This document shows, piece after piece, positions 26,586 to 34,842 of a stretch of DNA of 43,765 bases. Within the stretch, counting starts at the first letter, position 1; each line of letters starts with the position of its first letter. Source of the stretch: Oscillospiraceae bacterium (lineage in GTDB: Bacteria > Bacillota > Clostridia > Oscillospirales > Oscillospiraceae); assembly GCA_020025545.1 (NCBI GenBank), contig JAHHRX010000015.1, positions 1-43,765 of the forward strand. The letters are read 5' to 3'. The position numbers were made by a program, and so were the translations under genes. The notes beneath the pieces are model-generated. The model was not told the origin of the DNA and searched no databases. It saw nothing but the letters and a program-made list of their open reading frames with translations.

Positions 26586-27320
26586 ATGAAACAGAGTATT
26601 TTTACCGTGCTCTCTAACGACGCTCTCACCGAAAATGTGTATAAAATGGTCTTAGCGGGCGACACCTCCGCCATCACCGCCCCGGGACAGTTTGTAAACA
26701 TTAAGCTGGAAGGAATGTTTCTGCGACGCCCCATTTCTGTCTGCGATTATGACAGCAGCACCCTCACCATCATCTATAAAACTGTCGGCAAGGGTACCGA
26801 GGCCATGGCTGCCATGGCACCCGGCGCCCAGCTGGATCTGCTGACCGGTCTCGGAAACGGCTATGATCTGACGCTTTCCGGTGAGAATCCCGTACTTCTC
26901 GGAGGCGGCGTGGGCGTCCCTCCCATGTACCGGCTTGCGAAGGATCTACTTCGTCAGGGAAAGAAGGTCAGCGTAATTTTAGGCTTCAACACCAAAGCAG
27001 AGATCTTTTACGAGCAGGAGTTTCTTGACCTCGGCTGCTGTGTCACCGTAACAACAGTGGACGGCAGCTACGGCACCAGAGGTTTCGTAACCGATGCCCT
27101 GCCGGCCAATTACAGCTATTTTTACACCTGCGGCCCGGAGCCTATGCTGAAAGCCGTTTACCGTGCCACCGGCACCTCCGGGCAGATGAGCTTTGAAAGA
27201 CGGATGGGCTGCGGATTCGGTGCCTGCATGGGCTGCTCCTGTAAAACAATCACCGGGTACAAGCGGATCTGCAAAGAAGGCCCTGTTTTGAAAAAGGAGG
27301 AGATTTTATGGGAAAACTGA
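26586..27320 (+). CDS. pyrK: dihydroorotate dehydrogenase B electron-transfer subunit
   Basis: A 244-residue iron-sulfur flavoprotein passing electrons from PyrD to NAD+. FAD-binding RRPISVCDYD and NAD-binding LLGGGVGVPPMYRLA are seen, and near the C-terminus the [2Fe-2S] ligands in MGCGFGACMGCSC plus a later Cys in KRICKEGPVL. The start has AAGGAGTCTCT upstream. The last 13 bases overlap pyrD, in line with the tight PyrK2-PyrDB2 complex made by co-translation. Confidence 0.96.
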   Translation: MKQSIFTVLSNDALTENVYKMVLAGDTSAITAPGQFVNIKLEGMFLRRPISVCDYDSSTLTIIYKTVGKGTEAMAAMAPGAQLDLLTGLGNGYDLTLSGENPVLLGGGVGVPPMYRLAKDLLRQGKKVSVILGFNTKAEIFYEQEFLDLGCCVTVTTVDGSYGTRGFVTDALPANYSYFYTCGPEPMLKAVYRATGTSGQMSFERRMGCGFGACMGCSCKTITGYKRICKEGPVLKKEEILWEN

Positions 27321-28219
27321 ATGTAAATCTCTGCGGAATCGAGCTTTCCAATCCCGTAATCCCTGCCTCCGGCACCTTCGGCTACGGCTATGAATACGCC
27401 GAGCTGTACGATATCAACCAGTTGGGAACCTTCTCCTTTAAAGGCACCACCAAGGATCCCCGGTTCGGCAATCCCACCCCCCGGATTGCAGAATGCACCG
27501 GCGGCATGATCAACGCCGTGGGACTGCAGAATCCCGGTGTGGAAAAGGTCATCAGCGAAGAACTGCCCAAGCTCAAAAAGTGCTTTCATAAGCCGGTTAT
27601 GGCAAATGTTTCCGGCTTCAGCGTTGAGGACTATGCCTGCACCTGCCGGCTGCTGGATCAGCAGGAGCAGGTGGGCTGGCTGGAAGTAAATGTGAGCTGC
27701 CCCAATGTTCACGGCGGCGGTATGAGCTTCGGCACCTCTCCGGCAGCGGCAGCAGAAGTGACCCGTGCCGTGAAGGCAGTCACCACCAAGCCTGTCATCA
27801 TAAAGCTCAGCCCCAATGTCACCGACATTGTTTCCATCGCCAAGGCCTGCGAGGATGCCGGTGCAGACGGAATCAGTCTCATCAACACCATGCTGGGTAT
27901 GCGCATTGATCTGCGAACCAAAAAGCCGGTCATTGCCAATACAATGGGCGGTTTTTCCGGCCCCGCCATTTTTCCGGTTGCCCTGCGGATGGTCTATCAG
28001 GTAGCAAACGCCGTCAGCATTCCGGTGGTTGGCATGGGCGGCGTCAGCAGTGCCGAAGATGTCATTGAAATGATGCTGGCAGGTGCAACCGCCGTTGAAG
28101 TCGGCGCTGCCAATCTGATAAACCCATACACCTGTCAGGAAATTATTGAGGCTTTGCCCGGAGTTATGGATAAATATAACATAGAATCATTACAGCAGAT
28201 TATTGGAGGTACAAAATAA
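27308..28219 (+). CDS. pyrD: dihydroorotate dehydrogenase B catalytic subunit
   Basis: A 303-residue FMN TIM-barrel enzyme oxidising dihydroorotate to orotate. The class 1B catalytic cysteine sits in LEVNVSCPNVHGGG; GTFGYGYEY, INAVGLQNPG and VGMGGVSSAEDVIEMMLAGATAVEVG are family blocks for FMN binding. AAAGGAGG inside the pyrK end gives a strong ribosome binding site. The stop overlaps the pyrF start by one base (TAATG). Confidence 0.97.
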   Translation: MGKLNVNLCGIELSNPVIPASGTFGYGYEYAELYDINQLGTFSFKGTTKDPRFGNPTPRIAECTGGMINAVGLQNPGVEKVISEELPKLKKCFHKPVMANVSGFSVEDYACTCRLLDQQEQVGWLEVNVSCPNVHGGGMSFGTSPAAAAEVTRAVKAVTTKPVIIKLSPNVTDIVSIAKACEDAGADGISLINTMLGMRIDLRTKKPVIANTMGGFSGPAIFPVALRMVYQVANAVSIPVVGMGGVSSAEDVIEMMLAGATAVEVGAANLINPYTCQEIIEALPGVMDKYNIESLQQIIGGTK

Positions 28220-28917
28220 TGGGTAGAGATGTAATCGTTGCCTGCGACTTTTCCAGTGCCGAAGAAACCTTTCGTTTTCTGGACAAATTCACCGATGTGA
28301 AGCCCTTTGTGAAGATCGGCATGGAGCTTTACTATGCAGAAGGCCCCGAGATTGTCCGCCAGATCAAGGCACGGGGGCACAAGATTTTTCTGGATCTCAA
28401 GCTCCATGATATTCCCAACACCGTCAAAAAGGCCATGGCTGTTCTCTCCCGGCTGGATGTGGATATCACCAACCTCCATGCCGCCGGTACCACTGCCATG
28501 ATGAAAGCCGCTCTGGAGGGGCTGACCCGTCCCGACGGCAGCCGCCCCCTGCTGATTGCCGTAACGCAGCTGACCTCCACAGACCAGCAGGCCATGGAGC
28601 AGGATCTGTTGATTCACGAGCCTATGGACGAAGTTGTTATGCACTACGCCCAAACCGCAAAAAATGCAGGACTGGACGGCATCGTCTGTTCTCCCCTTGA
28701 GGCCGGTAAGGTCCACGACCGCTGCGGTAATCACTTCCTCACCGTGACCCCCGGTGTCCGTTTTGCTGACGGCGATGCAGGCGACCAGAAGCGTGTCATG
28801 ACTCCCGCTGCTGCCAAAGCCATTGGTTCCGACTATATCGTGGTGGGTCGTCCCATCACTGCCGCCGCCGATCCCGTGGCAGCCTATCGTCGTTGTGTAC
28901 TGGAATTCTGCGACTGA
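28219..28917 (+). CDS. pyrF: orotidine 5'-phosphate decarboxylase
   Basis: A 232-residue TIM-barrel enzyme converting OMP to UMP. The catalytic Lys-Asp array is in FLDLKLHDIPNTVKKA. Other blocks: VACDFSSAEE at the N-terminus, TQLTSTDQQ, GIVCSPLEA, TPGVRFADGDAGDQKRVMTP and DYIVVGRPIT. Translationally coupled to pyrD through TAATG. Confidence 0.97.
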   Translation: MGRDVIVACDFSSAEETFRFLDKFTDVKPFVKIGMELYYAEGPEIVRQIKARGHKIFLDLKLHDIPNTVKKAMAVLSRLDVDITNLHAAGTTAMMKAALEGLTRPDGSRPLLIAVTQLTSTDQQAMEQDLLIHEPMDEVVMHYAQTAKNAGLDGIVCSPLEAGKVHDRCGNHFLTVTPGVRFADGDAGDQKRVMTPAAAKAIGSDYIVVGRPITAAADPVAAYRRCVLEFCD

Positions 28918-28933
28918 TTCAGGAGGAAATACT

Positions 28934-29590
28934 ATGGAAAGCTACAAAAGACAGTTTATTCAGTTTCTGGAGGAAGCCCATGTTCTGAAATTCGGTGATT
29001 TTACCGCCAAGAGCGGCAGAAAGATCCCCTATTTCATCAATGCCGGTGAAATCAAGACCGGTGCCCAGATTGCAATGCTGGGTCAGTTTTACGCCCGTGC
29101 CTACCATGAAAAGCTGGGCAGCAAGAAAACCGTTCTCTACGGCCCCGCTTATAAGGGCATTTCCATTGCCGTTTCTGCCTCTATTGCCCTTGCCGGGGAC
29201 GGTCTTGATGTTCCCTTCTTCTTTAACCGTAAGGAAGCCAAGGATCACGGCGAAGGCGGTATCTTCGTTGGTTATGTTCCCACCGAGGGCGAAGAAGTTG
29301 TCATCGTTGAGGATGTAATTACCGCCGGCACTGCCATCCGTGAGAGCATGGCAAATCTCAGCTCTCTGGCCGGTGTCAAGGTTGCTGCCACCTTCGTTAT
29401 GGTGGATCGGAAAGAAAAGGGAAAAACAGAGCTCTCCGCCATGGCAGAAGTGGAGCAGGAGTTTGGTTTCCCCGTCTATTCCGTGGTTGATGTCTACGAC
29501 ATCATCGAATATCTCGAAGAAAATCCCGCAAACGAGGAAAATGTGATGCGCATTAAAAACTATCTGGCCATTAACGGCGCAAAAGCATAA
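28934..29590 (+). CDS. pyrE: orotate phosphoribosyltransferase
   Basis: A 218-residue PRTase joining orotate and PRPP to OMP. The PRPP loop is VVIVEDVITAGTAIRESM; GPAYKGISIAVSASIAL and FFFNRKEAKDHGEGG are substrate and catalytic-loop blocks. The start at 28934 follows a perfect AGGAGG; the longer frame from 28823 lies inside pyrF. It ends the operon and is followed by the hairpin cluster. Confidence 0.97.
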   Translation: MESYKRQFIQFLEEAHVLKFGDFTAKSGRKIPYFINAGEIKTGAQIAMLGQFYARAYHEKLGSKKTVLYGPAYKGISIAVSASIALAGDGLDVPFFFNRKEAKDHGEGGIFVGYVPTEGEEVVIVEDVITAGTAIRESMANLSSLAGVKVAATFVMVDRKEKGKTELSAMAEVEQEFGFPVYSVVDVYDIIEYLEENPANEENVMRIKNYLAINGAKA

Positions 29591-29596
29591 GTCAAG

Positions 29597-29760
29597 CCAC
29601 CGGCTGAGCCGGTGGTCTTGCACTGGCCCTATAAGGGCCTGATACAGCTACGCCTTAAGGCGCTCGAATGGTTCGCCAATCGCAATTTTATTACTGGCTG
29701 CCCCCTTCCGGGGGCGGCTTTTTATTTGCCTTTGACTACCGCTCACCCGCATAGCGGGTT
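29597..29760. repeat. multi-hairpin element, possible IS200/IS605-derived or REP-like repeat
   Basis: At least five hairpins in 165 bases. They are CCACCGGC-TGA-GCCGGTGG (29597-29615), GGCCCT-ATA-AGGGCC (29625-29639), the palindrome CGCCTTAAGGCG (29651-29662), a GC stem with TTCC loop (29697-29718) and ACCCGC-ATA-GCGGGT (29745-29759). Subterminal small-loop palindromes of this kind mark IS200/IS605-type ends and their non-autonomous derivatives, but no transposase is present and no target flank can be proven. No ORF lies in this stretch. Confidence 0.5.
29697..29724 (+). terminator. intrinsic terminator downstream of pyrE
   Basis: A 9-bp stem (29697-29705 with 29710-29718, one G-U) with TTCC loop, followed by TTTTTATTT on the plus strand. 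Confidence 0.75.
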
Positions 29761-29780
29761 GTTGTCTTTCTACGAATTGC

Positions 29781-29814
29781 AAAATGCCACCGGATTTGCT
29801 TCCGGTGGCATTTT
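29781..29814. terminator. bidirectional intrinsic terminator between pyrE and the AraC gene
   Basis: A perfect 14-bp stem: AAAATGCCACCGGA (29781-29794) with TCCGGTGGCATTTT (29801-29814), six-base loop. A4/T4 ends allow termination from both converging genes. Its CCACCGG core is shared with hairpins at 29597 and 43293. Confidence 0.85.
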
Positions 29815-29879
29815 GACGACTATTTTATGACCATTTAACAGTTACCGAAATTAGGAGCCTTCCCGATTTCGGCGGCGTT

Positions 29880-30815
29880 TTAAATTTGGTAGTCATCCAA
29901 GTAATTGGTTTCCAGAAATTCCTGCATGGCACCAAGCATTTCTTCCTGAGGATAAATTTTCACGCTGCCCCTTTTGCTGCTTGGAAGCCGGTTGATTTTT
30001 GCCTTCTTTTTAAATTCATTGGGTGTGCATGAGGTATATTTTTTAAAAGCCTTGTTCATATAGCGATAGTCAGAAAAACCGCAGCTGTAGCAGATTTCCG
30101 TCAGGGAAAGCTCATTATTCATCAGCAGCGCCTTAGCGTTTAAATATCGGGTATATGTCAGAAAATCGCTGAAGGATTGATGCAGATTATTTAAGATAAA
30201 ATGCGACAAATAGGAGGCAGACAGGTTTAAATACGCTGCCATGCCTGCCAGCGTGATCCGTTCCGCATAATGCTCTTCCACATAGTTAATGACATCCGAA
30301 AGCAGGCGACTGCGGTTTGTGGTCTGGCGAAGCTTTTCGTCGTACAGATGATGATAGGCACAGCTTTGCAAAATATCGTATACCATAATGTTGATCAGCC
30401 CGGCGCACTGAAGCTGGTAATAGGGTTCCTGGGACAGATAGGTTTTAAGCAATTTACAGAAGGTGTAAATAAAAAGCTTCTTATTTTTGCTCCTTAACGC
30501 ATTTTCCTCAAATTTAATAAAGGTCATCTGAGGGAAATATCCTTCAAAATACTGGGGCAGAACGTGCAGAGAAAGCAATGTGGAAGGCTCCGGCTCAGAG
30601 ATAATTTCGTGCAGCTCGTTGGCATCGATCAAAATGATATCCGTCTGGGAAAATTTCTGAATGTTTCCGCCGATATTCAGTAGTGGACTTCCTTTCAGAA
30701 CCAGGATCACTTCAATTTCCGGATGCAGATGTGTCGCCCGATGCTCAACATCGCAGATAGACAGGCTCATATTTTTAGCTTGAGAATGTAAAATATTTTC
30801 TACTTCCAAATGCAT
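29880..30815 (-). CDS. AraC-family transcriptional regulator
   Basis: A 311-residue regulator. The N-terminal about 140 residues form a cupin-type sensor (RATHLHPEIEVILVLKGSPLLNIGG, then DIILIDANELHEI). The C-terminal about 100 residues carry two helix-turn-helix motifs (ITLAGMAAYLNLSASYLSHFI; LSLTEICYSCGFSDYRYMNKAF) and the family end YTSCTPNEFKK. The start at 30815 is 8 bases from GGAG; the longer frame from 30854 overlaps that site. It is divergent from the membrane hydrolase gene at 31013, its most likely target. Ligand unknown. Confidence 0.92.
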   Translation of the reverse strand: MHLEVENILHSQAKNMSLSICDVEHRATHLHPEIEVILVLKGSPLLNIGGNIQKFSQTDIILIDANELHEIISEPEPSTLLSLHVLPQYFEGYFPQMTFIKFEENALRSKNKKLFIYTFCKLLKTYLSQEPYYQLQCAGLINIMVYDILQSCAYHHLYDEKLRQTTNRSRLLSDVINYVEEHYAERITLAGMAAYLNLSASYLSHFILNNLHQSFSDFLTYTRYLNAKALLMNNELSLTEICYSCGFSDYRYMNKAFKKYTSCTPNEFKKKAKINRLPSSKRGSVKIYPQEEMLGAMQEFLETNYLDDYQI

Positions 30816-30871
30816 TGCTTTTTCTCCTTTTCCATACTCTTTCGCCGCAGCCATCCCCGCCGTTTGTTTAT

Positions 30872-30900
30872 ATTATACTACAAAAAAAGAAAAATAGCAA
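30872..30900 (-). promoter_or_regulatory. promoter of the AraC regulator gene
   Basis: Minus strand: TTGCTA (30895-30900), 17-base spacer, perfect TATAAT (30872-30877). Confidence 0.8.
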
Positions 30901-30953
30901 ATAAGTGATGCAATTAAAGCATAAATGGCATATAAAAAAAACAGCTCTGTATG

Positions 30954-30959
30954 TATAAT
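30954..30959 (+). promoter_or_regulatory. -10 element of the membrane hydrolase promoter
   Basis: Perfect TATAAT facing the hydrolase gene. The hexamer 17 bases upstream (TATAAA, 30931-30936) is a poor -35, as expected of an activator-dependent promoter next to a divergent AraC gene. Confidence 0.6.
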
Positions 30960-31012
30960 AATGAGTATATTCTACAGAGAATAATAATTCAGAAGGAGAG
31001 GAATTCAACACT

Positions 31013-32869
31013 ATGAACAAAAAAAAGCACCCTAGGGTTGGACTGATTGCAGCGATTGCCTTTACGCTTGTATGCCTAATCGTCGCATTTACAGTCATGA
31101 CCAATTTCTTCTCGGTGGATGTATCTACCACCACCACAACAACCACTTCCGGCCACACGGTAAGTCTGCGTGTGTATAAGCCGGACACTGCAACAGCAGA
31201 AACAAAAGCACCTGCCATTGTAATTGCCCACGGCTTGTCCACTACAAAGGAGTGCTACACGCAGTACGCCATTGAGCTGTCCAGAAGAGGCTATGTTGTC
31301 GTAACTCCGGATATGCTGAATCACGGCACTTCTGAAATTTCTCCTCTTGAGACCTTTTTCATGGATCCCAAGTCCGATGGCCAAGGCGTATACGCCGCTG
31401 TCAAGTACATGTCCGGCCTTGACTATGTCGATACCGACAGAATCGGTATTGCCGGTCACTCCATGGGCGGTAACGCTACCAACATGAGCGTCGAACTGGA
31501 CAACATGAGTGGAGCTCCCCTGATCGATTCCGTATTTCTGCTGTCCAGCACCCCCACATTTAAAGATCGTGAAGGAAACTGGGTCAACATTTATGGTGAC
31601 AGAAGTGTAGGTCTGTTCTATTCCGATTATGACCATGTGTATTTTGCCACCAGAGACGAAAACGGTGCGCCTGTTCCTGCTCAGGAGTTCATGAGCAGCG
31701 GAGAAGCAAAATCCTTTGTTTCCTTCGGACAGGATCCTGCAAAGTTCCAGGGTGAGGCTGTTCTTCCCGGACATACATACAGTTCCGAAAACAGCATTCG
31801 CCGCATTTATGAAGCAGCTGTCATTCATCCCTATGCACAGGGCGGCGACAAGGCAATTGCCGCAGCAGTAGACTTCTTCCAGGACACTCTGGCTGCTCCC
31901 AACTACATTGTGGGTTCTGCACAGATCGGCAATATCTACCAGATCTGCTCTATCTTGGCACTGGTGGGCGCACTGGCAATTGCTGTATTTACTGTAGCAG
32001 TGCTTACAAAGACTAAGTTCTTCGCAGAGCTTGCCGCACCCGAGGGCAAGACCCTGAGACCCGCTCCCGACAAGAAGGGAAAGATCTGGTTCTGGGGCCT
32101 GACTATTCTCAACTGTGTCTTTGCATTTGCAAGCATCAGCTTGATTTTCGCAAAAGGATTTGGCTTCTTTGTACTTCCCCAGCTTCCCCAGCAGGTTTCC
32201 AACATTTATGCGCTGTGGGCTTTGGCAAACGGCCTGTTCATGCTCATTACTTCCTTTGGTTCCTACTTCCTCTACGGCAAAAAGCAGGGCGACACACTTC
32301 GCAGCTGGGGCGTGGCAATCAGCTTCAAGAAGCTGCTCAAGTCTATTTTGCTTGCTGTGCTGGCCGTTCTGAGCGTACTCGTGGTTGTCTACGTGGCTGC
32401 ATATGTATTCCAGATGGATCTGAGAGTTTACCTGTGGGGCATTCGTGACATTCCCTTTAACCACCTGTATCTCTTCTTCACCTACCTGCCCTTCTTCCTG
32501 CTGTTCAGCATTGCCGTTAGTATTTCCATCAATTCCGCATACTACGCAAAGATCGGCAAAGAGCCTTCTTGGGTAAACGATCTGTTCTTCGCATTCATGA
32601 ACTTCATTCCCGCATTCACCATTTTCGCAGTGGGTTACTATCTGTTCATGAAGACCGGCGTGCAGCCCAATGTATTCGGCTCCAACTTTACCTTCACTTA
32701 CATGATCAATGCGATTCCCGTATTCCCTGCGGCGGTTCTCCTGCTGCGCAGACTCTATAAGCACTGCAATAACCCCTACATTCCCGGTATCATTGTAGGC
32801 TGCTTGTTGGCATTCTTCCAGGTAGCATCCGTATTTACCTGCCATACCGTCATGTTCATGCCCACCTGA
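31013..32869 (+). CDS. membrane-anchored alpha/beta hydrolase with polytopic C-terminal domain
   Basis: A 618-residue protein. Residues 10-33 form a transmembrane helix, followed by a Thr-rich strip (residues 48-55). Residues about 58-300 are an alpha/beta hydrolase: oxyanion region IVIAHGLSTTKECY, nucleophile elbow GIAGHSMGG (Ser160) and a late candidate His in VIHPYAQGG. From about residue 310 there are roughly eight hydrophobic helices to the C-terminus. The hydrolase domain should face outside, tethered to the membrane domain. Esterase, acyltransferase or peptide hydrolase activity cannot be chosen from sequence. GGAGAGG site; divergent AraC regulator upstream, terminator downstream, so a two-gene regulator-enzyme unit. 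Confidence 0.83.
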   Translation: MNKKKHPRVGLIAAIAFTLVCLIVAFTVMTNFFSVDVSTTTTTTTSGHTVSLRVYKPDTATAETKAPAIVIAHGLSTTKECYTQYAIELSRRGYVVVTPDMLNHGTSEISPLETFFMDPKSDGQGVYAAVKYMSGLDYVDTDRIGIAGHSMGGNATNMSVELDNMSGAPLIDSVFLLSSTPTFKDREGNWVNIYGDRSVGLFYSDYDHVYFATRDENGAPVPAQEFMSSGEAKSFVSFGQDPAKFQGEAVLPGHTYSSENSIRRIYEAAVIHPYAQGGDKAIAAAVDFFQDTLAAPNYIVGSAQIGNIYQICSILALVGALAIAVFTVAVLTKTKFFAELAAPEGKTLRPAPDKKGKIWFWGLTILNCVFAFASISLIFAKGFGFFVLPQLPQQVSNIYALWALANGLFMLITSFGSYFLYGKKQGDTLRSWGVAISFKKLLKSILLAVLAVLSVLVVVYVAAYVFQMDLRVYLWGIRDIPFNHLYLFFTYLPFFLLFSIAVSISINSAYYAKIGKEPSWVNDLFFAFMNFIPAFTIFAVGYYLFMKTGVQPNVFGSNFTFTYMINAIPVFPAAVLLLRRLYKHCNNPYIPGIIVGCLLAFFQVASVFTCHTVMFMPT

Positions 32870-32992
32870 TTGGAGCCGCTGCTGTAAGCACAAACGGTTG
32901 TTAATCAGTCGTAAGAATATGTCGCACAACAATTTTTTAGAACAATTTAATACAATGTTGCACCTGTGAGGCAGCATTATATGAACAAAAAC

Positions 32993-33026
32993 AGAGAAGG
33001 GGCCGCATAACTGCAGCTCCTTCTCT
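32993..33026 (+). terminator. intrinsic terminator after the membrane hydrolase gene
   Basis: AGAGAAGG (32993-33000) pairs with CCTTCTCT (33019-33026), extended inward by GGC/GCT, followed by TTGTGTTTA. The T-run is interrupted. Confidence 0.7.
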
Positions 33027-33032
33027 TTGTGT

Positions 33033-33155
33033 TTAGGCTTTTTCTTTCATGTCTGCTTCCGGAAGACTATTCAGCATCTCCCCTACACTTCCCCGGATCA
33101 ATTCCTTGATCTGCCCCTTGAGAATTTCCCCGCCCCTGTACAATGTTTTAGACAT
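33033..33155 (-). CDS. 40-residue ORF, possible transposase N-terminal remnant
   Basis: Begins MSKTLYRGGEILKGQIKEL and ends MKEKA, with an AGGAG ribosome binding site 10 bases upstream. Both site and ATG lie in the arm of a long palindrome (33150-33223). The helical, charged sequence is faintly like the N-termini of IS256-type transposases, but the match is by eye and nothing of the catalytic part follows. It could instead be a real small protein. Confidence 0.35.
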   Translation of the reverse strand: MSKTLYRGGEILKGQIKELIRGSVGEMLNSLPEADMKEKA

Positions 33156-33223
33156 GGCTTGCCGTCTCCTCTCAGAATGTTGTGTTGCAATTGCATTCTG
33201 CCAGAGGCCGGCAAGCCATGTCT
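33150..33223. repeat. 74-bp imperfect palindrome covering a ribosome binding site
   Basis: AGACATGGCTTGCCG (33150-33164) is perfectly inverted as CGGCAAGCCATGTCT (33209-33223). The match continues inward through CTCT/AGAG and CAGAATG/CATTCTG to a 14-base loop. On the plus strand it is followed by seven T residues and so resembles a terminator. On the minus strand it would sequester the start region of the short ORF. Confidence 0.7.
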
Positions 33224-33322
33224 GTTTTTTTCCAATTTTGCGCAGCTTATTGTACCTTAATCTTGGCAATTCTCCATCCCACGAAGATTTCGAAAAGCTT
33301 ATGCCATGGCATCCTGCAGCGC

Positions 33323-33973
33323 CTAAACAACTGCGTTTAATGTTCCATTTTCCAGCAGAAGCTTCGTTTTTGCCGTGCCGGCAAGCTCCATGTCGTGGGT
33401 AATCATAATCACGCCCCGGCCTTTTTCATGCTCCGTATGAAGCAGATTCAGAATAATGTCCCGGTTTTTGGGGTCAAGGTTTCCTGTGGGTTCGTCTGCC
33501 AGAATCAGGCAGGGGTCCAGAATCAGCGCCCGGGCAATTGCCACCCGCTGCTTTTCACCGCCGGACAAGGTGTTCACCCGCTGGGAAAGCAGCGGCCCAA
33601 TATCCAGCAGCTCCACCAGCTCGTCAAAATCCTGCGGTGCATTTTTCCGATTATATAGAGCAGGCAGCAAAATATTTTCTTTGCAGGACAGCGTTGGGAT
33701 CAGATTGTAGGACTGGAAAATAAAACCGATATTCTCCAGACGAAGCCCAGCGTAGTCCACTCCATTTTCAATTCTAGTGCCATTGAACACATATTCTCCG
33801 CTGTCATATTCCTCTACCAGCCCCAGAATATTCAGCAAGGTGGATTTTCCGGAGCCGGATTTTCCCACAACGGTCACAAAGCTATCATTGGTTACACGGA
33901 GATTGATGTCGCACAGCACCGGGCGGGTATAGCCTTTTTGCAAATGAGAAAGACTCAGCTCCAGTTCCTTCAT
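33323..33973 (-). CDS. ABC transporter ATP-binding protein (MacB/LolD type)
   Basis: A 216-residue ATPase with Walker A GKSGSGKST, Q-loop FIFQSYNLIPT, signature LSGGEKQRVAIARAL and Walker B LILADEPTGNLD. Last gene of a four-gene unit; the start follows GGAGGATAAAGG, four bases after the adaptor stop. With the FtsX permease and adaptor it makes a MacAB-like exporter adapted to a Gram-positive envelope. Confidence 0.93.
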   Translation of the reverse strand: MKELELSLSHLQKGYTRPVLCDINLRVTNDSFVTVVGKSGSGKSTLLNILGLVEEYDSGEYVFNGTRIENGVDYAGLRLENIGFIFQSYNLIPTLSCKENILLPALYNRKNAPQDFDELVELLDIGPLLSQRVNTLSGGEKQRVAIARALILDPCLILADEPTGNLDPKNRDIILNLLHTEHEKGRGVIMITHDMELAGTAKTKLLLENGTLNAVV

Positions 33974-33976
33974 CCT

Positions 33977-34828
33977 TTATCCTCCCATGACGGCTTTGTA
34001 GCCGGCATCATAATAGGTACCTTCTTCAATGCCGCTGACGCATACAATTTCAGCATTGCTATAACCGATTTTCACCTCACGCTCAGCAATCAAAATGCCA
34101 TTCTCCCGCACCTCCCGGGCATACCAAGGACTGTCTTCACCGGGGAATTTCTGGTAAAGGCACTCCGCAGGAAGCACCAGCGTATTGCGGTAGATGCGCC
34201 CGGTCAGAATTTTGAGATCGCTGATTTCCTGACCAAAGATAAAACGCTCTGTATCAATGGACAGCGTTACATCCGTTGTGCCATTGGCATTACACTTTCG
34301 GGATGCAAACAGCAGCTTAACCGCTTCCCCTTCCTCTGTTTTCAGATCCGTTGAGCTTTGCAGTATCCTGAGAATCTTCTTGTCAACACTGCACCGAAAC
34401 TCCACAGGGGTATACAGCTGGAAGCGAATGTAGGGATGCGCTCCGAAAAGGGACATATTGGAAATGGTTCCGCTGATGGTGGACAAAATTTCCTTTCCCT
34501 GATAAGTTCCAAGGCTCTGCCCTTCCTGTACTTCCTGACCGTTCCCAACCGACCAGCGGATTTCCTCCATATTCGGATAGGAAAGCTCCATATCCGCATA
34601 GGTGCTGGAAGTAAACACGCCTTGCAGCATTACATACTCCTCAACATCCATAGTGCTGGCTTCCTTTATGGTGCCGAAAGCCGTTTGATTCAGCTTGGGA
34701 GGATCCGGCACTTCGTATTTCTTCATTTCATCCCGGGAGATCTGATAAATCAGCCCCAGCGGCGCCACCATAATTCCTATAATGAGCAGCCAGAACAGGC
34801 CCACCATTACCTTTTTGGATTTTTTCAT
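33977..34828 (-). CDS. membrane-fusion/adaptor-like protein of an ABC exporter
   Basis: A 283-residue protein with one N-terminal helix (KVMVGLFWLLIIGIMVAPLGLIY) and an extracytoplasmic body. The region around SVGNGQEVQEGQSLGTYQGKEILSTISGTI resembles the lipoyl/barrel-sandwich half-motif of HlyD/MacA adaptors, but the long alpha-hairpin is missing, as often in Firmicutes. The C-terminal part (NTLVLPAECLYQ, VKIGYSNAEIVCVSGIEEGTYY) fits the membrane-proximal domain of adaptors. ATG at 34828 has GGGGGAG seven bases upstream; a GTG six bases earlier is possible. Lies between permease and ATPase genes. Confidence 0.75.
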   Translation of the reverse strand: MKKSKKVMVGLFWLLIIGIMVAPLGLIYQISRDEMKKYEVPDPPKLNQTAFGTIKEASTMDVEEYVMLQGVFTSSTYADMELSYPNMEEIRWSVGNGQEVQEGQSLGTYQGKEILSTISGTISNMSLFGAHPYIRFQLYTPVEFRCSVDKKILRILQSSTDLKTEEGEAVKLLFASRKCNANGTTDVTLSIDTERFIFGQEISDLKILTGRIYRNTLVLPAECLYQKFPGEDSPWYAREVRENGILIAEREVKIGYSNAEIVCVSGIEEGTYYDAGYKAVMGG

Positions 34829-34842
34829 AAACACACTCCCCC

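Noticed and set aside
29845..29872. CCGAAAT/ATTTCGG stem between the bidirectional terminator and the AraC stop
   Set aside because: Seven-base stem with a 14-base loop and no U-run on either strand; too weak to call.
31076..32977. 633-codon minus-strand open frame
   Set aside because: Antisense shadow of the membrane hydrolase; Cys/His-rich low-complexity translation with no domain.
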